From an uncultured Oscillospiraceae bacterium (GTDB lineage: Bacteria; Bacillota; Clostridia; Oscillospirales; Oscillospiraceae), in contig CAJUQN010000144.1 in NCBI GenBank assembly GCA_910588625.1, positions 1 through 5,037 of the forward strand: a DNA stretch of 5,037 nucleotides. The letters are read 5' to 3'. The notes beneath the pieces are model-generated. The model worked only from the letters and a program-made list of their open reading frames with translations. It was not told the DNA's origin and did no database searches. The number at the start of each line of letters is the position of its first letter. Within the stretch, counting starts at the first letter, position 1. The translations under genes were made by a program, and so were the position numbers. Shown piece after piece: positions 1 through 5,037 of this stretch.

Positions 1-878
1 AAAATCCGGTCTACATCGGCGTGTTGGAGCAGGGGCGCGTGACCACCCCCAGCTACCGGGTGAAGCGGCTGGTGGTGAAGCCCCGCGAGGAATGGGCGGT
101 GGTGGAGAACTGCCACGAGGCCATTATTGACCGCTACGACTTTGAGACGATCCAGAAGGTGCTTGCCCTGGACACCCGCACCAGTGTCAGCGGCAGGGCG
201 GTAGAACAGTTTTCCGGTATGGTGAACTGCGGCGAGTGCGGCGGGGCCATGATTCGCAAGACGGTTTCCTCCGGCAAGAAGAAGTATGTCTATTACGTCT
301 GCGCTGCCCACAAGAACGAAAAGAGCTGCTTTGCTCACTCCCTGCGGGTGGAGGTGCTGAACGAGATTGTATTGGAGGCTTTGAAAAAGCACATTCAGGA
401 CGTGATCGACCTCTCTGATTTGCTGGAGCTGACCGACACGGCCCAACTTCAGCAGGCGGGTGTGCGGAAGCTCCAAGGCCGTTTGGAGAAGAAGCGGGAA
501 GAAATCGACCGCAATCAGGCCCTTTTGCGCTCCCTCTATGAAAGCCTTGCTGACGGCGTGATCGACCGGGACGAATACCAAGACTTGAAAAGGACCTACT
601 CCCGCCGCCGCGCCGAGGCAGAGGAACAGGCCGAGGCCATTCAAGAGGAAATGAACCGGGAAATGGGCAATCTCTCTGAGGGCCGGGACTGGATAGAGCA
701 GTTTCGCAAGTACCGGAACATTGACGCTCTGGACCGCACGATGATTGTTTCTTTGATTGAGCGCATCCTGATTTTCCGTGATCGCAGGGTTGAGATTGTC
801 TACCGCTGGCACGATGAATTTCAGTGGCAGACAGATTTACTCCGGCAAACGGTCCTTCCCGGAAGGGAGGCGGTCTGA
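1..878 (+). CDS. Large serine recombinase (site-specific integrase), C-terminal part; 5' end outside window
   Basis: This is the C-terminal half of a large serine recombinase, an enzyme that cuts and rejoins DNA at attachment sites to insert or excise a mobile element. The reading frame is open to the left edge (first full codon at base 3), so the GTG at 21 is an internal Val and not the start; 291 residues are visible. In order they show the end of the recombinase domain (NPVYIGVLEQGR, then the HEAIID segment), a zinc ribbon with Cys at visible residues 76, 79, 100 and 109, a charged coiled coil at about 147-221 that includes the family-typical LYESLADGVIDRDEY stretch, and the closing tail (LIERILIF...VEIVYRWHDEF). 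The Ser-containing catalytic domain lies upstream of the window and cannot be checked. The TGA at 876-878 sits one base before the next recombinase gene, so the two are probably co-translated. The family call is secure; the target site cannot be told from sequence. Confidence 0.93.
   Translation, partial: NPVYIGVLEQGRVTTPSYRVKRLVVKPREEWAVVENCHEAIIDRYDFETIQKVLALDTRTSVSGRAVEQFSGMVNCGECGGAMIRKTVSSGKKKYVYYVCAAHKNEKSCFAHSLRVEVLNEIVLEALKKHIQDVIDLSDLLELTDTAQLQQAGVRKLQGRLEKKREEIDRNQALLRSLYESLADGVIDRDEYQDLKRTYSRRRAEAEEQAEAIQEEMNREMGNLSEGRDWIEQFRKYRNIDALDRTMIVSLIERILIFRDRRVEIVYRWHDEFQWQTDLLRQTVLPGREAV
865..870 (+). promoter_or_regulatory. Ribosome binding site that fixes the start of the second recombinase
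   Basis: GGGAGG lies 9 nt before GTG 880, inside the last codons of the upstream recombinase gene. This spacing favours GTG 880 over the in-frame GTG 778 and ATG 814, which would lie deep inside the upstream gene and would add residues not resembling a recombinase N-terminus. Confidence 0.7.
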
Positions 879-879
879 G

Positions 880-2583
880 GTGGCGAGGACGAAACGCAAG
901 GTCAATCCCATTCTGCCGGTAGCGGCCCCCGCAGAAAAGCCCAAGCGGGTATATCAGGCGGGCGGCTATGTCCGGCTGTCGGTGGAGGACAGCGGAAAGC
1001 CCGGAGCGGATACGATCATCAATCAGCGGGAATTGATTCAGAGCTACATTGACAGCCAGCCAGATATGCAGGTCTACGACCTCTACTGCGACAACGGACG
1101 GACAGGGACCAACTTCGACCGCCCGGAGTTTGAACGGCTGATGGAGGATGTGCGGGCCGGGAAAGTGGACTGCATTGTGGTCAAGGATTTATCCCGGTTT
1201 GGCCGTAACTACCGGGAAACCGGCAACTATCTGGAACGGATTTTCCCACTTCTGGATGTGCGGTTTATTGCTGTCAACGATAATTTTGATACGCTGACTG
1301 CTGAACGGTCCCAGGACGGCTATATTGTGCCGCTGAAAAATATCATCAACGAGGTTTACAGCAAGGACATTTCCAGGAAGCTGCTGCCTGTATTCGCGGC
1401 AAAACAGCGGAACGGGGAGTTTATCGGTAACTGGGCGATTTACGGTTATCAGAAATGCGCCGACGATTACCACCGCATTGAGCCAGACCCGGAAATTGCG
1501 CCCGTGATTCGAGAAATCTTTCAATGGCGGCTCTCCGGCATAAGCTATCAGAATATTGCCCGGAAGCTGAACGAGCGGAATATCCCCTCTCCTGGCCGCT
1601 ATCACTATTTGAAAGGTAATTCAAAATCCGAACGATATGCCAACGCGATTTGGAACGTATGCTCCGTTAAAAACATACTGTCCAGCGAGGTTTACCTGGG
1701 TCATATGGTGCAGGGAAGGAAACGCTCCGGGCTTTCTGAGGGCAGAAAGACCTGCCGTGTACCAAAATCCGAGTGGATTATCGTCCGCAATACCCATGAA
1801 CCTCTGGTGGATGAAGAAACCTTTCAAGCGGTTCAGCGGATGGCAGAGGACGCCAAAAGCACCTATCATGCGCGAGAGGGAAAATATGACGGATTGGGTG
1901 CAACACCCAATATTCTCCGAAAGCTGGTCTACTGCGCGGACTGCAAGCGGCCCCTGGTGAGATATAAAAACGTGAACAGCAGTATCGGGAGACGCTACTA
2001 TGTTTACATCTGCCAGACCCACTCCAATGATCTTGCTTCCTGCCCAAAGAAGTATTTCCATGAGACGAAGCTGATTGAGCTTCTTTGGGACACGTTACAG
2101 CAGGAGATCGCACTGGCTGGGGATTTGGATAAGTTGGTGCGCCAGTACAGCACATCAGCAAAAGCGGCGGGTCGGGAGGCGGCTGTCAAGCGGGAGATCG
2201 CTGCTGCAAGGCAGGCCCTAAGCCGTGCGGAAATGCTCTATGACAGCTTGTATCAGAATTACGCTGATAAACTGATGTCAGAGCGGGAATACACGGAAAT
2301 GAAGCGGCAGTACCGCTCCGATATGGAAAGGGCGCAGGCCCGGTTGGATGAGCTGGAACAGCGGCAGAAGGACGAACGCCAGCAGACCATGGAAAACCCC
2401 TGGCTCACCGCCTGCGGCCAGTTCCGGGAAGAACAGGCGTTGACGGCGGATATGGCCCACGCCCTGATTGAGCGGGTAGAAATTGACGCAGAGAATCATG
2501 TATCCATCACTTTGCGTTACCGGGATGAATACAATGCCCTGCTCCGGCTGCTGGCGGCAGAGGGAGAGGCGGTGTCCGCATGA
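880..2583 (+). CDS. Large serine recombinase (site-specific integrase), complete, second of the triplet
   Basis: This complete 567-aa large serine recombinase is predicted to catalyse insertion or excision of the element through a covalent 5'-phosphoserine intermediate. The catalytic domain (about 28-175) has YVRLSVED with the nucleophile Ser34, NQRE, a conserved Arg in NFDRPEF, and DLSRFGRN at 103-110. The recombinase domain follows (about 185-300, with YGY at 188-190 and the VYLGHMVQGR segment), then a zinc ribbon (Cys352, 355, 378, 388), a long charged coiled coil (about 430-505) and the C-terminal tail (ALIERVEI...ITLRYRDEYNALL). No key residue is missing, so it should be active. GTG 880 is chosen because of the GGGAGG 9 nt upstream and the one-base gap after the previous stop. 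An N-terminal basic, Pro/Ala-rich extension of roughly 25 residues precedes the catalytic strand and is absent from the third recombinase. The stop overlaps the next start (ATGA). The attachment site is not identifiable here. Confidence 0.95.
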   Translation: MARTKRKVNPILPVAAPAEKPKRVYQAGGYVRLSVEDSGKPGADTIINQRELIQSYIDSQPDMQVYDLYCDNGRTGTNFDRPEFERLMEDVRAGKVDCIVVKDLSRFGRNYRETGNYLERIFPLLDVRFIAVNDNFDTLTAERSQDGYIVPLKNIINEVYSKDISRKLLPVFAAKQRNGEFIGNWAIYGYQKCADDYHRIEPDPEIAPVIREIFQWRLSGISYQNIARKLNERNIPSPGRYHYLKGNSKSERYANAIWNVCSVKNILSSEVYLGHMVQGRKRSGLSEGRKTCRVPKSEWIIVRNTHEPLVDEETFQAVQRMAEDAKSTYHAREGKYDGLGATPNILRKLVYCADCKRPLVRYKNVNSSIGRRYYVYICQTHSNDLASCPKKYFHETKLIELLWDTLQQEIALAGDLDKLVRQYSTSAKAAGREAAVKREIAAARQALSRAEMLYDSLYQNYADKLMSEREYTEMKRQYRSDMERAQARLDELEQRQKDERQQTMENPWLTACGQFREEQALTADMAHALIERVEIDAENHVSITLRYRDEYNALLRLLAAEGEAVSA

Positions 2584-4190
2584 CCGGCGTGACCGCTAAA
2601 TACATCCGGTTGTCTGCTGAGGACGTTGATTTAGGAAAAGACGGGAAGATCGAATCCAACAGCGTCACGAACCAGAGAAACCTGCTGGACGCTGTTATCA
2701 GCCGCACCCCGGAATTGGCGGATTCCCATGTAGTCGAGTTCTGTGATGACGGATGGAGCGGCAAAAACTTCGAGCGTCCCGGCTTTCAAGCAATGATCGC
2801 CCAGGTGCGGGCGGGGAAAATCCAATGTATCGTGGTGAAGGATTTATCCCGGTTTGGCCGTGATTATCTTACAGTCGGCAACTACATTTCCAGCGTATTC
2901 CCCTTCCTGGGAGTGCGGTTTATCGCCGTCAATGATGGCTTTGACAGCATCCGGCCAGCCGATATTGACAGCCTGGAAACCTCCTTTAAGGCCCTCATAT
3001 ACGACCTATACAGCCGGGACCTGTCCCGGAAGGTGCGGAGCGCAAAGCGTTTCCGTGCCCAGCAGGGAGACTTTCTTTCCCCTTTTGCTCCCTATGGTTA
3101 CGTCAAGGACCCGGCTGACAGAAGCCGCCTTGTGATAGACCCGGAGGCGGCGGAGACGGTGCGGCGTATTTTTCGCATGACGGCGGACGGCCAGAGGAAG
3201 GAACAGCTTGCACGGCAGCTCAACGCGGAGGGCGTACCTACTCCCATGCTTTACAAGCGGGCGGCTGGGTGTACCCGCACCAAATGGAACAATCTGTTTG
3301 ACGAAAACTTTTGGACGGGCAGTCTGATTTACGGCATCCTGCGGGATGAACGGTATGTTGGCAGGATTGTCTATGGAAAGCATACTCGTGACCGGATCGG
3401 TCATGCCCATGTGGTTCGGGTTGACCGTGAGGACTGGATAGTTGTAGACGATACCCATGAGGGTATTGTTACTCAGGAAGAATTTGACCGCGCACAAGCG
3501 GCAATACGAGCCTTGGAATGCGGAGCGGTCAAAAATCATAGGCATCCCTTGCAGAAGAAAGTCCGCTGTGCAACCTGCGGCTATGCCATGAGTCGGGTAC
3601 AGGGGTCAGCGCCGTATTTCGTGTGCCGTACTTCTCGCATGAATTCCGCCTATACTTGCAGGGTGAGGATACCCGAAGCGGACGTTCTGGATACTGTGTC
3701 CGAAGGGCTTCGTATGCAGGCGTTGATAGCGGTGGAACTGAGACGGTTATGGGAGGAACAGTGCCAGGGCCGGAAAAAGGATATTACCGCCACGAGGAAA
3801 AAACTCGCGGGACTGCGGGAGAAACACCAGCGGCTTTCCCAGCAGGTCAGCGGCCTCTATGAATCCTTTGCATTGGGCGAGATCAGCAAGGCGGAATATC
3901 TCACCGCAAAAGCCGCCGCCGCAAAACAGCGGGACGATGCCGCTGTCCAGATCACCGAGTTGGAGGCCTCGCTGGAGAATATGGACACGGACGGTAGCTT
4001 GCGGAACGGTTTTGTTTCTGCCTTTGGAAAGTATCAGGAGGTAGAGGAAATTACCGATGAGATTGTGGCGGATGTTTTGAAAGAGGTCCACATCCACCCT
4101 GGCGGGCGAATTGAAACCGTCTGGAATTACCGGGACGAGCTGAAAAAGCTGATACTTGATTTGCAAGGAGATCATCAGGATGGAGAATAA
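2580..4190 (+). CDS. Large serine recombinase (site-specific integrase), complete, third of the triplet
   Basis: This complete 536-aa large serine recombinase has its catalytic domain right at the N-terminus: KYIRLSAED with nucleophile Ser12, TNQRN, a conserved Arg in NFERPGF, and DLSRFGRD at 88-95 (domain about 5-160). The recombinase domain (about 165-290) contains PYGYVKD around 171-176 and the segment RDERYVGRIVYGK. A zinc ribbon follows (Cys330, 333, 349, 360), with a shorter Cys2-Cys3 gap than in the second recombinase. A coiled coil covers about 385-466 (with LYESFALGEISKAEYL), and the tail is VADVLKEVHI...VWNYRDELKKL. Everything needed for strand exchange is visible. The start at ATG 2580 overlaps the previous stop by 4 nt, with GAGAGG 10 nt upstream, a classic translational-coupling layout. 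It is a divergent paralogue of the second recombinase, not a copy. Whether it works alone or jointly with its neighbours cannot be decided from sequence. Confidence 0.95.
   Translation: MTGVTAKYIRLSAEDVDLGKDGKIESNSVTNQRNLLDAVISRTPELADSHVVEFCDDGWSGKNFERPGFQAMIAQVRAGKIQCIVVKDLSRFGRDYLTVGNYISSVFPFLGVRFIAVNDGFDSIRPADIDSLETSFKALIYDLYSRDLSRKVRSAKRFRAQQGDFLSPFAPYGYVKDPADRSRLVIDPEAAETVRRIFRMTADGQRKEQLARQLNAEGVPTPMLYKRAAGCTRTKWNNLFDENFWTGSLIYGILRDERYVGRIVYGKHTRDRIGHAHVVRVDREDWIVVDDTHEGIVTQEEFDRAQAAIRALECGAVKNHRHPLQKKVRCATCGYAMSRVQGSAPYFVCRTSRMNSAYTCRVRIPEADVLDTVSEGLRMQALIAVELRRLWEEQCQGRKKDITATRKKLAGLREKHQRLSQQVSGLYESFALGEISKAEYLTAKAAAAKQRDDAAVQITELEASLENMDTDGSLRNGFVSAFGKYQEVEEITDEIVADVLKEVHIHPGGRIETVWNYRDELKKLILDLQGDHQDGE
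4165..4170 (+). promoter_or_regulatory. Ribosome binding site of the small resolvase-like gene
   Basis: AAGGAG lies 9 nt before ATG 4180, within the end of the third recombinase gene. It supports ATG 4180 as the start rather than the in-frame TTG at 4156, and shows that this short overlapping gene is meant to be translated. Confidence 0.75.
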
Positions 4191-4563
4191 AAGAGCCTGG
4201 ATTTATTGCAGGGTCGCACACCCTGACGCACACGCGCTGGCGGCTCAACAGGCCAGTCTGGAGGCATATGCGGAAGCGCACGGTTTTAAGGTTGTGGGCA
4301 CGACTGCTGAACAGGCCAGCGGGTTAGACTTCTCCCGCCGTGGGTTGGCCGAGGTTTCCGGTGCGGTGGCTGATGGGAAAATCGACCTTCTGCTGGTAGC
4401 AGACCTCTCCCGCTTGGGGCGGGATGTTGGAAGGACGGACGCTTATCTGCGCTGGCTGGAAGATCAGTTTGTTGAGGTGGTCTGTGCTGACGGCGCTGTG
4501 CCACAGACGGCCACCGAGATACTGCGTGAGTTGGTGAACACAAGCAGGACAGATTACAGATAG
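4180..4563 (+). CDS. Small resolvase-domain protein with Ser-to-Ala at the nucleophile; probable inactive accessory or regulatory protein
   Basis: This 127-aa protein is a stand-alone resolvase/invertase-type catalytic fold. It opens with RAWIYCRVAHPD: the Tyr, Arg and Val of the usual YxRVS motif are present (Y9, R11, V12), but residue 13, where the nucleophilic serine belongs, is Ala (codon GCA at 4216). Other hallmarks are kept: AAQQASLEAYAEAHGF, SGLDFSRRGLAEV with the conserved Arg, and DLSRLGRD at 75-82. The protein ends soon after the start of what would be the long dimer helix (TEILRELV), so it has no helix-turn-helix domain, zinc ribbon or coiled coil; resolvases are usually about 180-200 aa and large serine recombinases 450-600 aa. 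It overlaps the third recombinase by 11 nt and has its own AAGGAG, so it is the last gene of the recombinase operon. Catalysis as a conventional recombinase is unlikely. A role as a modulator of the neighbouring recombinases is inference; it could also be a decaying remnant, although the intact frame and good ribosome binding site argue against that. Confidence 0.85.
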   Translation: MENKRAWIYCRVAHPDAHALAAQQASLEAYAEAHGFKVVGTTAEQASGLDFSRRGLAEVSGAVADGKIDLLLVADLSRLGRDVGRTDAYLRWLEDQFVEVVCADGAVPQTATEILRELVNTSRTDYR

Positions 4564-4571
4564 TCCCAAGC

Positions 4572-4611
4572 AGGGGCCTCTCCATCCAAGAACTTGGACG
4601 GAGAGGCCCTT
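4572..4611 (+). terminator. Long hairpin after the recombinase operon, possible terminator
   Basis: An inverted repeat begins 8 nt after the TAG at 4561-4563. Bases 4572-4590 pair with 4593-4611, with one A/C mismatch (4584/4599) and one possible G-U pair (4573/4610). In RNA the apex would open to a small GAAC loop. The stem is GC-rich at its base. Only a very short U stretch (two T, then A) follows, so it is not a textbook intrinsic terminator. It could equally be a 3'-end stabiliser or an attenuator limiting read-through into the next gene. The pairing is seen directly; the function is inferred. Confidence 0.55.
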
Positions 4612-4626
4612 AATCCGTATAAAATT

Positions 4627-4632
4627 GGGGTG
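4627..4632 (+). promoter_or_regulatory. Ribosome binding site of the 106-aa hypothetical gene
   Basis: GGGGTG lies 7 nt upstream of ATG 4640 in the short intergenic stretch after the hairpin. It supports ATG 4640 as a genuine start. Confidence 0.6.
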
Positions 4633-4639
4633 AAATACC

Positions 4640-4960
4640 ATGGATATTAGATTTGCCGATACGACAGAAGCCGCCTATCAGGACCGGGTTTGCAGTATCC
4701 TCGCATCACTCAGCCTAATGGTAGACGCTCAAAAACATTCGGGAGATTGTAACGGAAATCTCCGGTGGCTGTACCGACGTGAAATGGAGTACCATTACAG
4801 ACGAGCGGTTTTTGAAGCCCTTCGGCTGCTGGGTATTCTGATTCACGACACCGGCATTGTAAATGAAACAAACCTGAACCGACTTTGCGAGAACGGGCAC
4901 ACCGCGCTGGAAGATTTAATTAGCAGATATGCCAAGTGTTTTGATACTGAGGTCGAGTAG
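4640..4960 (+). CDS. Hypothetical protein, 106 aa, unknown function
   Basis: I do not recognise this protein. It starts at ATG 4640 with GGGGTG 7 nt upstream and ends at TAG 4958-4960. It is a small, soluble-looking, mostly helical protein with no signal peptide, no convincing membrane segment and no recognisable DNA-binding motif. The centre is rich in Arg, Tyr and Glu (WLYRREMEYHYRRAVFEALR), followed by a hydrophobic stretch (LLGILIH) too short to span a membrane. Four Cys are scattered rather than paired as CxxC, so a zinc site is not suggested. It is separated from the recombinase operon by 76 nt containing a hairpin, so it may be a separately controlled gene or be expressed by read-through. 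Its place beside an integration module suggests an element-borne accessory protein, but nothing in the sequence shows what it does. The intact frame and ribosome binding site make it likely to be real. Confidence 0.7.
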   Translation: MDIRFADTTEAAYQDRVCSILASLSLMVDAQKHSGDCNGNLRWLYRREMEYHYRRAVFEALRLLGILIHDTGIVNETNLNRLCENGHTALEDLISRYAKCFDTEVE

Positions 4961-5037
4961 TCCCGCAGTTGAAACCATTCGGAAGTGTTCATAGTTTATT
5001 TACATTTAATTTTTGTTCCGTGCTTGACATTGGCGGA
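4961..5037. other. AT-rich non-coding stretch at the right edge
   Basis: This stretch after the hypothetical gene has no ORF of note. Its middle (about 4990-5016) is strongly AT-rich and ends in a run of five T, but no convincing stem precedes the T run, so I do not call a terminator. It is likely the upstream region of a gene beginning beyond the window; an attachment site or element end cannot be confirmed or excluded. Confidence 0.5.
5024..5029 (+). promoter_or_regulatory. Possible -35 box (TTGACA) of a promoter running off the window
   Basis: A perfect TTGACA follows an AT-rich stretch in a non-coding region. A matching -10 box would fall around 5046-5052, outside the window, so the promoter cannot be confirmed. 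Confidence 0.35.

Noticed and set aside
853..867. Small inverted repeat (CCTT/AAGG) next to the ribosome binding site of the second recombinase
   Set aside because: Only four to five base pairs; too weak to claim as a translational control hairpin.
778..879. Longer N-terminus for the second recombinase from GTG 778 or ATG 814
   Set aside because: It would overlap the upstream gene by about 65-100 nt and add residues unlike a recombinase; GTG 880 has GGGAGG at ideal spacing.
1621..2061. 146-aa open frame on the minus strand inside the second recombinase
   Set aside because: Antisense shadow of a well-supported gene, with no domain logic.
3006..3545. 179-aa open frame on the minus strand inside the third recombinase
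   Set aside because: It lies wholly antisense to a clear recombinase gene, has no recognisable family features and is explained by the codon pattern of the sense gene.
1..4563. The whole cluster as an unknown defence system or CRISPR-like locus
   Set aside because: The proteins are plainly serine recombinases, and there are no spaced repeats, nucleases, helicases or toxin pairs in the window.
4594..4625. Promoter-like pair TTGGAC and TATAAA, 18 nt apart, before the 106-aa gene
   Set aside because: The -35 matches poorly, lies in the hairpin arm, and transcription would start inside or next to the ribosome binding site; too weak to annotate.
4324..4641. Overlapping minus-strand frames across the small resolvase-like gene and the hairpin
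   Set aside because: They run antisense through a gene with conserved protein motifs and a good ribosome binding site; no supporting family features.

Overview
This window looks like the integration/excision end of a mobile genetic element, probably an integrative and conjugative or mobilizable element, from a moderately GC-rich Clostridia-type Firmicute such as a gut Ruminococcaceae/Oscillospiraceae or Lachnospiraceae. That assignment is inferred from protein style (serine recombinases with DLSRFGR-type motifs and zinc ribbons), strong GGAGG-like ribosome binding sites and tight gene packing. There is no rRNA, tRNA or housekeeping gene to anchor the taxonomy. All genes read left to right on the + strand.

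Positions 1-4190 hold three consecutive large serine recombinases. The first enters from the left edge of the window and shows only its C-terminal half. The second (567 aa) starts at GTG 880, one base after the stop of the first. The third (536 aa) starts at ATG 2580 and overlaps the stop of the second by 4 nt. The two complete proteins carry the full set of parts: catalytic domain with nucleophilic Ser, recombinase domain, four-Cys zinc ribbon, coiled coil and C-terminal tail. They are clearly different paralogues, not recent duplicates. From memory, triplets of serine integrases are a known arrangement in some Firmicute ICEs, so the triplet itself is recognisable rather than new.

Positions 4180-4563 hold a fourth, very small member of the same superfamily (127 aa), overlapping the third recombinase by 11 nt. 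It is only a resolvase-type catalytic fold, with no DNA-binding domain, and the nucleophilic serine of the usual YCRVS motif is alanine (YCRVA), while other conserved residues remain. It is probably a catalytically dead accessory or regulatory subunit, and is the most interesting item in the window.

A long hairpin (4572-4611) follows the operon. A separate small gene of unknown function (106 aa, 4640-4960) comes next with its own ribosome binding site. The last 77 bases are AT-rich and non-coding and end with a perfect TTGACA hexamer that may be the -35 box of a promoter lying mostly outside the window.

Working model (inference): the recombinase genes are translated as one coupled unit and together carry out insertion and excision. 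The dead resolvase-like protein, made last from the same message, may modulate them.
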